Assembly: GCA_019635575.1 (NCBI GenBank)
Contig: JAHBZF010000020.1
Span: forward strand, 1-40,419
DNA length: 40,419 bases
Direction: 5' to 3'
Source of the DNA: Pseudolabrys sp.
GTDB taxonomy: Bacteria > Pseudomonadota > Alphaproteobacteria > Rhizobiales > Xanthobacteraceae
How positions within the stretch are numbered: the stretch's first letter is position 1; every line of letters begins with the position of its first letter. This document shows, piece after piece, positions 6,768 to 16,129 of the stretch. Both the position numbers and the translations under genes were made by a program. The notes beneath the pieces were generated by a model that had not been told where the DNA came from, searched no databases, and saw nothing but the letters and a program-made list of their open reading frames with translations.

Positions 6768-9590
6768 ATGTCCGCCACGACTGTTCCGCTCGCCGATCCG
6801 CCGCCCCGCGCCGAGGCGCGCGCCGGCGCCACGCTGGTCGATCCCGCCCGGTTGGCCGCTGCGTTGGACGCGCTCGCGGCCAGCCATAACGGCACGCCGA
6901 TCGAGTTGCGCGCGGCGGTGGCGCAGCATCTGAAAGCCGTGATTGCCGCCGGCCACGCGGAAGCCGAACGGCTGCTGCTGGAAGACCGTCACGGCCGCCG
7001 CTGCGCCGAACGCATCTGCGGCATGGAAGACGACATCATCCGCGCGGTCTACGACTTCACGCAGAAATATCTCTACCCGTCGGAGAATCCTTCCGAGAGC
7101 GAGCGCATGGCGGTGATCGCCACCGGCGGATACGGCCGCGGGCTGCAGGCGCCGGACTCCGATCTCGATCTCTTGTTCCTGCTGCCCTACAAACAGACCG
7201 CATGGGGTGAATCCGTCGCCGAGACGATCCTCTACATTCTCTGGGACACCGGACTGAAGGTCGGTCACGCCACGCGTTCGATCGACGAATGTATCCGCCA
7301 GTCCAAGGCGGACATGACGATCCGCACCGCGATCCTCGAGGCGCGTTATCTGCTCGGCGATCGCAAGCTGTTCGACGAACTGATCGCGCGCTTCGACCGG
7401 CAGGTGGTGCAAGGCACCGCCGCCGAATTCGTCGCCGCCAAGCTTGCCGAGCGCGAGGAGCGGCATCGCCGCGCCGGCCAGTCGCGCTATCTGGTCGAGC
7501 CTAACGTCAAGGACGGCAAGGGCGGCCTGCGCGACCTGCACACGCTGTTCTGGATCGCCAAATATGTCTACCGCGTGCGCGAGCCGCACGAACTGATCGA
7601 ACACGGCGTCTTCGACAAGACCGAATACCGGCTGTTCCTGCGCTGCGAAGATTTCCTCTGGTCGGTGCGCTGCCACATGCACTTCGTTACCGGCCGCGCC
7701 GAAGAACGCCTGTCGTTTGAAATCCAGCGCGCGATCGCGGTACGGCTCGGCTACACCGAACATCCGGGCATGCAGGATGTCGAACGCTTCATGAAGCATT
7801 ACTTCCTGGTGGCGAAGGACGTCGGCGACCTCACCGCCATCCTGTGCTCGGAGCTTGAAGACCAGGAAGCGAAGCCGCTGCCGGCGCTGAGCCGGATGAT
7901 GGCGCGCTTCCGCCCCTCCGCGGTGCGCAAGCTGAAGGAGACGCAGGACTTCATCGTCGATAACAACCGCATCACGGTGGCGAGCGACGACGTTTTCACC
8001 AAAGACCCGGTCAACCTGATCCGCATCTTCCGCCTCGCGCAGCGGCATAACCTCGCCTTCCATCCCGACGCGATGCGGATCATCACCCGCTCGCTCAAGC
8101 TGATCGACGCGGACCTGCGCAACGACCCGCAAGCCAATGCGCTGTTCATCGAGATTCTGACCTCCGACACCGACCCGGAAACAGTGCTGCGGCGCATGAA
8201 CGAGGCCGGCGTGCTCGGCAAGTTCGTGCAGCAGTTCGGCAAGATCGTCGCGATGATGCAGTTCAACATGTATCATCACTACACCGTCGACGAGCATCTG
8301 ATCCGCTGCATCGGCGTGCTGCAGGACATCGAACGCGGCGACAACGACGAGTTGCGGCTGGCGCACGAGCTGATGCTCTCGATCCGGCCGCAGCATCGCA
8401 CTGTGCTGTACATCACTGTGTTCCTGCACGACATCGCCAAGGGCCAGCCAGAGGATCATTCCATCGCCGGCGCGAAGATCGCCCGGCGGCTCGGCCCGCG
8501 CTTCGGCCTGTCGAGCGCCGACACCGAATTGTGCGCGTGGCTGATCGAACAGCATCTCGTCATGTCGACGGTGGCGCAGTCGCGCGACCTGTCGGACCGG
8601 CGCACCATCGAGAACTTCGCTGCCGTCGTGCAATCAGCGGAACGGCTGAAGCTCCTGACGATCCTCACCACCGCCGACATCCGCGCGGTCGGCCCCGGCG
8701 TCTGGAACAGCTGGAAGGCGCAACTGCTGCGCACGCTCTACTACGAAACCGAACCGGTGCTGACCGGCGGCTTCTCCGAGGTCAATCGCGCGCAGCGTGT
8801 CGCCACCGCGCAGGCGGAATTCCGCACCGCGCTCAAGGACTGGCCGGCTGCTGCGCTCGACGCGCATGTGGCGCGACTCTACCCGGCCTATTGGCTGAAG
8901 GTCGATCTGCCGCGCAAGATCGAACAGGCGCATTTTCTGCGTGAGGCCGAAGCCAAGGGCAAGACGCTGGCGACCTCAATCCGTGTCGATGCCGAGCGCG
9001 GCATCACCGAGCTCACCGTGCTCGCGCCCGATCATCCCTGGCTGCTGTCGATCATCGCCGGCGCGTGTGCACTGGCCGGCGCCAACATCGTCGATGCGCA
9101 GATCTATACGACCACCGATGGCCTCGCCCTCGACACCATCGCGGTGTCGCGCGAATTCGATCGCGACGAGGACGAGATGCGCCGCGCGCAGCGGATCGCC
9201 GACTCCATCGAGCAGGCGCTGCGCGGCGACTTGCGGCTGCCCGATAACGTCGCCAAACGCGCCGGCAAGCGCTCGCGCACATTCGCGCTGACGCCGGTGG
9301 TGGACATCAACAATCAGTGGTCGCACCGCTACACCATGGTCGAGGTGGTCGGTCTCGACAGGCCGGGCCTGCTCTACGAACTCACCGCGGCGCTGTCGAA
9401 GCTCAACCTCAACATCGTCTCGGCCCACGTCGCGACGTTCGGTGAGCGCGTGGTCGACGTTTTTTATGTCACCGACCTGATGGGCGCGCAGATCACCTCG
9501 CCGATGCGGCAAGCCGCCATTAAGCGCGCGCTGCTCGCTCTGTTCGCCAAGGAAAGCGAACCGCGAGCAAAGGCGGCGGCGGCCGGATAA
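6768..9590 (+). CDS. glnD: Bifunctional uridylyltransferase/uridylyl-removing enzyme GlnD
   Basis: GlnD senses glutamine and uridylylates or deuridylylates the PII proteins (GlnB/GlnK), controlling nitrogen assimilation in the cytoplasm. The 940-residue length is typical of rhizobial GlnD. Domains in order: nucleotidyltransferase with GGYGRG and DSDLDLL (residues 120-136, metal-binding aspartates present), a helical linker, an HD hydrolase domain (HHYTVDEH near 503; FLHDIAKG near 552), and two C-terminal ACT domains (ELTVLAPDHPWLLSIIAGAC and VEVVGLDRPGLLYELTAAL) that bind glutamine. The ATG at 6768 gives a short variable N-terminal tail, and the ribosome-binding site is weak. In related genomes glnD often lies near mutS; here about 5.6 kb of other genes separate them. 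Confidence 0.97.
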   Translation: MSATTVPLADPPPRAEARAGATLVDPARLAAALDALAASHNGTPIELRAAVAQHLKAVIAAGHAEAERLLLEDRHGRRCAERICGMEDDIIRAVYDFTQKYLYPSENPSESERMAVIATGGYGRGLQAPDSDLDLLFLLPYKQTAWGESVAETILYILWDTGLKVGHATRSIDECIRQSKADMTIRTAILEARYLLGDRKLFDELIARFDRQVVQGTAAEFVAAKLAEREERHRRAGQSRYLVEPNVKDGKGGLRDLHTLFWIAKYVYRVREPHELIEHGVFDKTEYRLFLRCEDFLWSVRCHMHFVTGRAEERLSFEIQRAIAVRLGYTEHPGMQDVERFMKHYFLVAKDVGDLTAILCSELEDQEAKPLPALSRMMARFRPSAVRKLKETQDFIVDNNRITVASDDVFTKDPVNLIRIFRLAQRHNLAFHPDAMRIITRSLKLIDADLRNDPQANALFIEILTSDTDPETVLRRMNEAGVLGKFVQQFGKIVAMMQFNMYHHYTVDEHLIRCIGVLQDIERGDNDELRLAHELMLSIRPQHRTVLYITVFLHDIAKGQPEDHSIAGAKIARRLGPRFGLSSADTELCAWLIEQHLVMSTVAQSRDLSDRRTIENFAAVVQSAERLKLLTILTTADIRAVGPGVWNSWKAQLLRTLYYETEPVLTGGFSEVNRAQRVATAQAEFRTALKDWPAAALDAHVARLYPAYWLKVDLPRKIEQAHFLREAEAKGKTLATSIRVDAERGITELTVLAPDHPWLLSIIAGACALAGANIVDAQIYTTTDGLALDTIAVSREFDRDEDEMRRAQRIADSIEQALRGDLRLPDNVAKRAGKRSRTFALTPVVDINNQWSHRYTMVEVVGLDRPGLLYELTAALSKLNLNIVSAHVATFGERVVDVFYVTDLMGAQITSPMRQAAIKRALLALFAKESEPRAKAAAAG

Positions 9591-9743
9591 CCGGCCTGTC
9601 CGCCGGCGATTCTCGTCTGAAAATCTTCAATAAAATCAATGCTTAACACCCCTTTAAACCCCCGCCTCTAGCCTCCGCGCGGGGATGCCGTGAGCCGGGT
9701 GCCGGCGGCGCGGTCGTTGCGTATGGATTGAGGCGTGCGGACC

Positions 9744-11789
9744 ATGGGGACTGGGGGACGAAAGGGCGGCGCGCGACGCGAGCCCAATTTCGATTCCGGT
9801 CCGACGACCGCTCCGGCGGTGCAGGTCGAGCCCCGCCCGCGACCCGCCGGCGATACGCCACGCCGCAAATCCAAGCGCAAGAAGGCAACCAAGAAAGCGC
9901 GGCGCGCGTGGTTCAGTCTCACGCGCATTCGTCCCGGCCGCTTCGCTTACTGGATGCTGGTGCTGGCGCTGTGGGGTGTCATCGCCGGTATCGGTGGCGT
10001 GTTCTGGCTCGGTGCGCATCTGCCGCCGATCCAATCGCTGGAAATTCCGAAGCGCCCGCCGTCGATCAAGATCGTCGATGTCAATCAGCAGGTGCTGGTG
10101 GTGCGCGGCGATATGGGCGGCGTGCCGCTCACCCTGAAAGAACTGCCGCCCTATGTGCCGCAAGCCTTCATCGCCATTGAGGACCGGCGCTTCTATTCGC
10201 ACCTCGGCGTCGACCCGCTCGGCATCGCACGCGCCGCGGTCGCCAACCTCCTGCATCGCGGCGTCGCGCAAGGCGGCTCGACGCTGACGCAGCAACTCGC
10301 CAAGAACCTGTTCCTGACGCAGGAACGCACCATGCAGCGCAAGGCGCAGGAGGTTGCGCTCGCGCTGTGGCTGGAATGGAAATACAGCAAGCGGCAGATC
10401 CTCGAACTTTATCTCAACCGCGTGTATTTCGGCGCCGGCGCCTGGGGGATCGAACAAGCGGCGCAACGCTATTTCGGCAAATCCGCGCGCGAGATTTCGC
10501 TTGCCGAAGCGGCGATGCTCGCCGGTCTTGTCAAATCGCCGTCGCGGCTCGCGCCGACACACAACTATTCCGCCGCGCTCAAGCGCGAGCAAGTCGTGCT
10601 CGCGGCGATGCAGGACGCCGGATTCGAAAGCGCAGCCTCGATCAAGATCGCGCAAGGTCAGCGGCCGCGGGTCGTCACCACCGCCAGCACAGGCGCGGTG
10701 AACTATGTCGCCGACTGGATTCTCGATGCGCTCGGCGATCTGATCGGCACCGTGGAAGACGACATCGTCGTGCAGACCACCATCGACCCGGTGCTGCAAG
10801 CCGCCGCCGAGAAATCGCTGACCGAGGAGCTGGCGCAGAAGGGCGACAAATACAACGTTGCGCAGGGCGCGCTGGTGTCGATGACGCCGGAAGGCGCGGT
10901 GCGCGCGCTGGTCGGCGGCCGCAACTATGCCGAAAGCCAGTTCAACCGCGCCGTGGCCGCCAAGCGGCAGCCGGGCTCGGCGTTCAAACCGTTCGTCTAT
11001 CTCACCGCGCTGGAACGCGGATTGACGCCGGACAGCGTCCGCGAGGACCGGCCGGTGAAGATCAAGGGCTGGCAGCCCGAGAACTACACGCGCGAATATT
11101 TCGGTCAGGTGACGCTGACCAAGGCGCTGGCAATGTCGCTCAACACCGTGTCGGTGCGGCTGACGCAGGAGTTCGGTCCGACCGCGGTGGTGCGCACCGC
11201 GCACCGGCTCGGCATCGCGTCCAAGCTCGAACCGAATGCGTCGATCGCGCTGGGCACGTCGGAAGTGTCGGTGATCGAGCTGACCGCTGCCTATGCGCCG
11301 TTCGCCAATGGCGGCATGGCGGTGACGCCCTATGTGGTGCAGCGCATCAGCGACATCAAAGGCAAGACGCTCTATGCGCATGACGGACAGAGCCTCGGCC
11401 GGATCATCGAGCCGCGCTATGTCGGCATGATGAACACGATGCTCCAGGAAACGCTCAAGACCGGCACGGGCCACAACGCCGTGATCCCCGGCTGGCCGGC
11501 GGGTGGCAAGACCGGCACCAGTCAGGATTTCCGTGACGCCTGGTTCATCGGCTACACCTCGAAGCTCGTCACCGGCGTCTGGCTCGGCAACGACGACGGT
11601 ACGCCGATGAAGAAAGTCACCGGCGGCGGGCTGCCGGTCGAGGTGTGGACGCGTTATATGCGGCCGGTGCATCAGGGCGTGCCAGTGGCGGCGCTGCCCG
11701 GCAAGCCTGCCCCATCACCCGCGACATCGCCGGCGGTGTCCGACAGCCTCGATACCTGGTTGATCGACCGGCTGTTCAGCAGCCGTTGA
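9744..11789 (+). CDS. Class A penicillin-binding protein (PBP1A family)
   Basis: A 681-residue bifunctional peptidoglycan synthase anchored in the inner membrane. A very basic cytoplasmic tail (KSKRKKATKKARR) precedes one membrane helix (about residues 68-91). The GT51 glycosyltransferase domain has EDRRFYSHLGVD (catalytic Glu146), GGSTLTQQLAKN and KRQILELYLNRVYFG. The transpeptidase domain has SAFK (Ser412, Lys415), SLN (465-467) and KTGT (from Lys589). The protein is shorter than E. coli PBP1a (about 850), lacking the OB-like insert, as in many rhizobial second-copy PBP1A proteins. ATG 9744 is preferred over GTG 9735; GAGG lies about 10 bases ahead of it. It follows glnD by 153 bases in which I see no clear terminator, and is convergent with the exporter gene downstream. 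Confidence 0.93.
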   Translation: MGTGGRKGGARREPNFDSGPTTAPAVQVEPRPRPAGDTPRRKSKRKKATKKARRAWFSLTRIRPGRFAYWMLVLALWGVIAGIGGVFWLGAHLPPIQSLEIPKRPPSIKIVDVNQQVLVVRGDMGGVPLTLKELPPYVPQAFIAIEDRRFYSHLGVDPLGIARAAVANLLHRGVAQGGSTLTQQLAKNLFLTQERTMQRKAQEVALALWLEWKYSKRQILELYLNRVYFGAGAWGIEQAAQRYFGKSAREISLAEAAMLAGLVKSPSRLAPTHNYSAALKREQVVLAAMQDAGFESAASIKIAQGQRPRVVTTASTGAVNYVADWILDALGDLIGTVEDDIVVQTTIDPVLQAAAEKSLTEELAQKGDKYNVAQGALVSMTPEGAVRALVGGRNYAESQFNRAVAAKRQPGSAFKPFVYLTALERGLTPDSVREDRPVKIKGWQPENYTREYFGQVTLTKALAMSLNTVSVRLTQEFGPTAVVRTAHRLGIASKLEPNASIALGTSEVSVIELTAAYAPFANGGMAVTPYVVQRISDIKGKTLYAHDGQSLGRIIEPRYVGMMNTMLQETLKTGTGHNAVIPGWPAGGKTGTSQDFRDAWFIGYTSKLVTGVWLGNDDGTPMKKVTGGGLPVEVWTRYMRPVHQGVPVAALPGKPAPSPATSPAVSDSLDTWLIDRLFSSR

Positions 11790-11804
11790 TCGTCAATCGC
11801 CGGT

Positions 11805-13025
11805 TCAGTGACGCAGCGTGGCGCGCACGCGGCGCGTCATGAACCAACATAGCAGCGTGGCGCAGCCGGCGAGTGCCATCGGCACTGCGAGCGGCCAGGC
11901 GCTGGTGCCGAGCTGATGTCCAACCAGCGCGCCGCAAATCGACGCGGCCGACTGCTGGATGAAACCAACCAACGACGAGGCCGCGCCGGCACGTTCCGGA
12001 AACGGGCTAATCGATGCCGCCGTCGCCTGCGGCAATACCAGGCCAAGGCCACAGATATAGAGCGCCGCCGACGCCACGAGCGCGAACGGATGATCGAGCC
12101 GCAACGCGAGCACGACGATCATCATCATCCCGCCCAGCGCGAGCAAGGTGCTGCCCGCGCCGATGATCGCATTGATGCCGTAGCGCATCACCAGTTTCGC
12201 GGCGAGCGACGTGCCGAGCAGAAAGCAGGCTGACGCCACGGTGAACGCCACCGCGAAGCCGAACGGCGTGAAATGATAGATGTCCTGCAACACGAACGTG
12301 GCGCCGGAAATCCACGCGAACAGTCCGGCATAAGGCAGCGTCACCAGCAGCAGATGCGCGACGAACGACGGCTCGCGCAGCACGATCCGGTACGACCGCA
12401 GGATCGATGCCGGCGTGACCATCTCGGTGGCGCGCAGCTTCAGCGTTTCCGGAAGATACCACCAGACCAGCGCCACCGCCTCGAGACCGACGACCGCCAT
12501 GACGACGAAATTGGAACGCCAGCCGAACCAGGTTTGCAGCACGCCGCCGAGGATCGGGCCGATCAGCGGCGCGAGTCCCATGACCATGGCGATCACCGCC
12601 ATCTCGCGTCCGGCACGCGCGCCGCTGTACAGGTCGCGAACGATGGCGCGCGACAGCACGATGGCGCCGCAACCGCCGATCGCCTGCAACAACCGCGAGG
12701 CGATTAAAAGTTCGATCGACGTTGCCGCGATACAGGAGATCGTCGCGATGCAATAGATTGCCACCGCGGTCAGCAGCACCGGCTTGCGGCCGTAGCGATC
12801 CGACACCGGGCCGTAGATTACCTGACCGACAGCGAAGCCGATCAGATAGAACGAGATCGTTAATTGCACCTGCGCCGGCGTGGCATGCAGACTGACACCG
12901 ATATCCGGCATCGACGCGAGGTAGAGATCGGTCGAGAACGGTCCGAGCCCGCTCAACAGGCCGAGGATCAGCGTCATCGCCAGCGGGCTGATGCTGCTCA
13001 CGGGGTCAGTGTTCCGGGGCGTCAT
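11805..13025 (-). CDS. Bcr/CflA-type MFS drug exporter
   Basis: A 406-residue, twelve-helix major facilitator of the DHA1 group, probably exporting small toxic compounds with proton antiport. Helix 1 carries LSGLGPFSTDLYLASMPDI, the D(Y/L)LP-type motif of Bcr/CflA proteins. Motif A between helices 2 and 3 reads GQVIYGPVSDRYGRKPVLL. Motif C in helix 5 is the segment around MGLAPLIGPILGGVLQ. The start at 13025 (MTPRNTDPV) is chosen over an upstream one at 13079; it overlaps the end of the metallopeptidase gene by about 20 bases, and both are on the same strand. Substrate not predictable. Confidence 0.88.
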   Translation of the reverse strand: MTPRNTDPVSSISPLAMTLILGLLSGLGPFSTDLYLASMPDIGVSLHATPAQVQLTISFYLIGFAVGQVIYGPVSDRYGRKPVLLTAVAIYCIATISCIAATSIELLIASRLLQAIGGCGAIVLSRAIVRDLYSGARAGREMAVIAMVMGLAPLIGPILGGVLQTWFGWRSNFVVMAVVGLEAVALVWWYLPETLKLRATEMVTPASILRSYRIVLREPSFVAHLLLVTLPYAGLFAWISGATFVLQDIYHFTPFGFAVAFTVASACFLLGTSLAAKLVMRYGINAIIGAGSTLLALGGMMMIVVLALRLDHPFALVASAALYICGLGLVLPQATAASISPFPERAGAASSLVGFIQQSAASICGALVGHQLGTSAWPLAVPMALAGCATLLCWFMTRRVRATLRH

Positions 13026-13767
13026 AGCGATGCAGCGTCGCGCCCTGCGTATCGAGCCAGGTCTTGGCGCGGTCCGCATCCGGGCAGACGCGCCGCACCG
13101 CCGCCCAGAACCGCGGCGAATGATTGAGTTCGACCAGATGCGCGACTTCGTGCGCGGCGAGATAATCGAGCACGAACGACGGCGCCATGATCAGCCGCCA
13201 CGAATAGCACAGGCGGCCGGTGCTGGAGCACGAGCCCCAGCGGCTCGACTGATCGCGCAGCGAAATGCGGCTGACGGTGACGTTCAACAGCGTCGCGTAG
13301 CGGCGGCTGGCGACATCGAGATCGCGCGTCGCTTCCTTCTTCAGGAAATCACGCACGCGGCGGCCGAGATGCGGCGCCTGCCCCGGCACATGCAGCTCGG
13401 GCTCGCCATTCGCGCCGGGCGCGACGAAGGCGACGCCGCGCCGGTCCGGCCGATGCACGATGCGGTGCTCGATGCCGCGCAACGGCACGCGCACGTCCGG
13501 GGCGAACACGATCTCATCCGGCAGACGATCGAGCCGCGTCGCGATCCAGGCGGCGTGCTGCTGCGCAAAGGCGCGCGCATCGGCGATGCTGCCCCGCTGC
13601 GGCATGGTCAGGACGACCTCGCGCGTCGCCGTCTGGATGCGCAACGTATAGCGGCGTGCCTGCCGGTTGCGCCGCAGCCGCACCGGATAGATCGCATTGT
13701 CCAGCGTCACGTCGATATTCTGCGGGTCGCGCGACGGCCGGCGGAACAGGAAAGCGAGATTCGGCAT
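13006..13767 (-). CDS. YgjP-like M48-type metallopeptidase (DUF45)
   Basis: A 253-residue zinc-dependent peptidase-like protein of the SprT/YgjP group. The zinc-binding helix AAHEVAHLVELNHSPRFWA supplies HExxH and the third ligand His in NHS. The preceding DQSSRWGSCSSTGRLCYSWRL block is the DUF45 signature. The N-terminal half is a beta-rich domain. Cellular substrate unknown. The ATG at 13767 (MPNLAFLFRR) is chosen; the longer open frame would start with TTG at 13821. It is upstream of and overlaps the exporter gene, suggesting co-transcription, and follows phaZ by about 80 bases. Confidence 0.88.
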   Translation of the reverse strand: MPNLAFLFRRPSRDPQNIDVTLDNAIYPVRLRRNRQARRYTLRIQTATREVVLTMPQRGSIADARAFAQQHAAWIATRLDRLPDEIVFAPDVRVPLRGIEHRIVHRPDRRGVAFVAPGANGEPELHVPGQAPHLGRRVRDFLKKEATRDLDVASRRYATLLNVTVSRISLRDQSSRWGSCSSTGRLCYSWRLIMAPSFVLDYLAAHEVAHLVELNHSPRFWAAVRRVCPDADRAKTWLDTQGATLHRYDAPEH

Positions 13768-13848
13768 CGAATCATCCGGCGGATGGCGCGTCACCCTGCC
13801 ACCGCCCGGAAACCTGCTCAAGTCAGGGCTGGTCCGGGCGTCCCGCGA

Positions 13849-15177
13849 TCAGGCGGCGGAAGCGGATTTGCGCGATTTCATCCGGCCGTTCGACAGCATG
13901 AAATCCGACATGCGCGGCGCGATCTCGGCGCGGAAGCGCGAGCCATTGAACACGCCGTAGTGTCCGACGTCGGACTGCATGTAATGGACCTTCTTGTCCG
14001 CCGGAATGTTCACGCACAGATCGTGCGCCGCCTGGGTCTGGCCGAGGCCGGAGATATCGTCGTTCTCGCCCTCGATGGTCATCAGCGCGACGCGCGTGAT
14101 CGCCGACGGATCGATGGCGCGGCCGCGATGCGTCATCTCGCCTTTCGGCAAGGCATGCTTGATGAACACGGTGTCGACGGTCTGCAGATAGAACTCCGCG
14201 GTGAGGTCCATCACGGCAAGATACTCGTCGTAGAACTCGCGGTGCTTCTGCGCGGAGTCGCCGTCGCCCTTCACCAGATGCTGGAACAGATTGTAGTGCG
14301 CATCGAGATGCCGATCGAGATTCATGCTGACGAAGCCGTGCAACTGCAGGAAGCCCGGATAGACGTCACGCATGAAGCCCGGATGCGGGAACGGCACCTT
14401 GGTGATGACGTGCGTGCGGAACCAGTCGAGGCCGCGCTCCTGCGCCAGCTTGTTCACGCCGGTCGGGTTGCGCCGCGTGTCGATCGGGCCACCCATCAGC
14501 ATCATCGAATTGGGAACGTTCGGATCCTTGTCCGCTTCCATCAGCGATACGGCGGCCAGCACCGGCACCGACGGCTGGCAGACGCCGACCACATGCACAT
14601 CGCCGCCCAGCGCGTGCAGCATCGCGATCACGTAATCGATGTAAGTATCGAGATCGAACGCGCCCGCCGAAACCGGCACCATGCGCGCATCGGTCCAGTC
14701 GGTGATGTAGACCTCGTGATTGGGCAGGAACGCTTCCACCGTGCCGCGCAGCAGCGTGGCGAAGTGGCCCGACATCGGCGCGACCAGCAGCACCTTCGGC
14801 TGCGGCCGGCGCGGCGCGCGCGGCATCAGACGCTGGAAATGCAGCAGCCGGCAGAACGGCCGCTCCCACACCGGCACGACGGCGACCGGAACGCGCTCGC
14901 CTTCCACCAAGGTCGAGGCGATGTCCCACACCGGCTTCTTGTAGCGGCGGGTCGAGCGTTCGAACAATTCCGCTCCCGCCGCCATGCTCTTGCCGTAGAG
15001 CGTGTGCGCGAGCGGATTGGCCGGGTTCTTGAAGAACAGCTTGGTGGCGTCGGCGGCCACCCGCGACGGATTGAGCGCGGCGTGGCCAAGCTCATAGAGC
15101 CAGTACATCGGCGTCGATGGGATGAAGCTATCGGTCGCGGGAAGCGCGGCCGCGCCCCCGAATTCGCCTATCGCCAT
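13849..15177 (-). CDS. phaZ: Intracellular polyhydroxyalkanoate (PHB) depolymerase
   Basis: PhaZ releases 3-hydroxybutyrate from native PHB granules in the cytoplasm. The protein is about 442 residues with an alpha/beta hydrolase fold and the short-N-terminus pattern MYWLYELGHAALNPSRVAAD seen in rhizobial and Ralstonia PhaZ1 enzymes. The nucleophile is a cysteine in HVVGVCQPSVPVLAAV, the usual replacement for serine in this class. The catalytic histidine is likely in DVGHYGVFNGSRFR, and the acid in the IEGENDDISG region. An alternative GTG start at 15216 would add 13 residues. It suggests a PHB-storing host, in keeping with the ethylmalonyl-CoA-pathway genes elsewhere in the window. Expressed alone or with the downstream metallopeptidase gene. 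Confidence 0.93.
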   Translation of the reverse strand: MAIGEFGGAAALPATDSFIPSTPMYWLYELGHAALNPSRVAADATKLFFKNPANPLAHTLYGKSMAAGAELFERSTRRYKKPVWDIASTLVEGERVPVAVVPVWERPFCRLLHFQRLMPRAPRRPQPKVLLVAPMSGHFATLLRGTVEAFLPNHEVYITDWTDARMVPVSAGAFDLDTYIDYVIAMLHALGGDVHVVGVCQPSVPVLAAVSLMEADKDPNVPNSMMLMGGPIDTRRNPTGVNKLAQERGLDWFRTHVITKVPFPHPGFMRDVYPGFLQLHGFVSMNLDRHLDAHYNLFQHLVKGDGDSAQKHREFYDEYLAVMDLTAEFYLQTVDTVFIKHALPKGEMTHRGRAIDPSAITRVALMTIEGENDDISGLGQTQAAHDLCVNIPADKKVHYMQSDVGHYGVFNGSRFRAEIAPRMSDFMLSNGRMKSRKSASAA

Positions 15178-15319
15178 CTCGCTTGTCCCCGGCCCACTCT
15201 GGCGTGATTGCTGCACTGCGAAAGCATGACTGTTTTTTGAAACAGCGTCAATCTAACGCATCAGACCTTTTCACCACCTTTACGTGGGAAATTATCCTAA
15301 AGTATCAAGGCCTTGGGCG

Positions 15320-16129
15320 TTACTCGCCGGTTTGCAGCAGGGTTCCATGGCGCCGGGCGCTGCCCAGGAGGAGGCCAAATGCAACGCAACCGGCGGAAAA
15401 CAGCACCGCATTGAGCGCCAGCGCCTGCAGCATCAGGTCGGCCCGGAACGTGTGGTGGATCAGCAACTCGCGCATGCCCTCGAACACATAGGTCGGCGGC
15501 AGCGCCCACGCGATCCATTGCAGCCACACCGGCAGGACCGACACCGGATAATAGACACAGCACAGCGGCAGCAGCAGGAACATGAAGGTCCAGGCCAGCG
15601 TCTCGGCGCCGAGCCCGTTGCGCAGCAGCAGCCCCGCCACCAGGATGCCGATCGCCCAGCTCGTCAGCATGAGGTTGGCGAAGAACGCGCCGAGCGCGAG
15701 ACCAAGCCCCCACAGATTGAAGCCGAAGAACCAAATCGCCAGCAGCGTCACCGGGATCATACCGATCGCGAGACGAATGAGACTCATGATGATCAGCGAC
15801 AGGATGAATTCAGCCGGGCGCAGCGGCGACATCATGATGTTGCCGAGATTGCGCGCGTACATCTCCTCGAGGAACGAGATCGAGAACCCGAGCTGGCCGC
15901 GGAACAGGATGTCCCACAGCAGCACCGAGCCGATGAACACGCCGCCGGCCTGCACAAAGAAGCCGGCGTTCTGCTGGATGTAGGTCTGCAGGAAGCCCCA
16001 CATCAGCATCTGCACCATCGGCCAGTAGATCAGGTCGAGAATGCGCGGCCACGACGAGCGCAGCAGATACCAGTAGCGCCGCACCATGGCGGCGACGCGA
16101 TGCGGCGAAAACTCCATCGAGACTTCCAT
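15320..16129 (-). CDS. ABC-2 type exporter permease
   Basis: A 269-residue inner-membrane protein with six predicted helices, matching the ABC-2 permease fold (NodJ/CcmB-like). Its start codon overlaps the stop of the ATPase gene (ATGA, around 16129), a classic translationally coupled pair. Recognisable parts are the amphipathic N-terminal segment RRYWYLLRSSWPRILDLIYWP, FRGQLGFSISFLEEMYARNLGNIMMSPLRPAEFILS, and LLPLCCVYYPVSVLPVWLQWIAWALPPTYVFEGMRE near the C terminus. The last resembles NodJ-type exporters of polysaccharide or lipo-oligosaccharide. The exported substrate is unknown. Confidence 0.88.
   Translation of the reverse strand: MEVSMEFSPHRVAAMVRRYWYLLRSSWPRILDLIYWPMVQMLMWGFLQTYIQQNAGFFVQAGGVFIGSVLLWDILFRGQLGFSISFLEEMYARNLGNIMMSPLRPAEFILSLIIMSLIRLAIGMIPVTLLAIWFFGFNLWGLGLALGAFFANLMLTSWAIGILVAGLLLRNGLGAETLAWTFMFLLLPLCCVYYPVSVLPVWLQWIAWALPPTYVFEGMRELLIHHTFRADLMLQALALNAVLFSAGCVAFGLLLGSARRHGTLLQTGE

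Noticed and set aside
6672-8633. A 653-codon open frame antisense to glnD
   Set aside because: Its protein is full of Arg/His/Asp/Val runs typical of reverse-frame reading of GC-rich genes, has no recognisable family, and lies wholly over a clear GlnD with intact motifs.
9654-11672. A 672-codon open frame antisense to the PBP1A-type gene
   Set aside because: Shadow frame caused by high third-position GC in the penicillin-binding protein gene; no ribosome-binding site and no domain.
12991-15207. A 738-codon plus-strand open frame across the metallopeptidase and phaZ
   Set aside because: It runs antisense through two well-supported genes and has arginine/histidine-rich composition without motifs.
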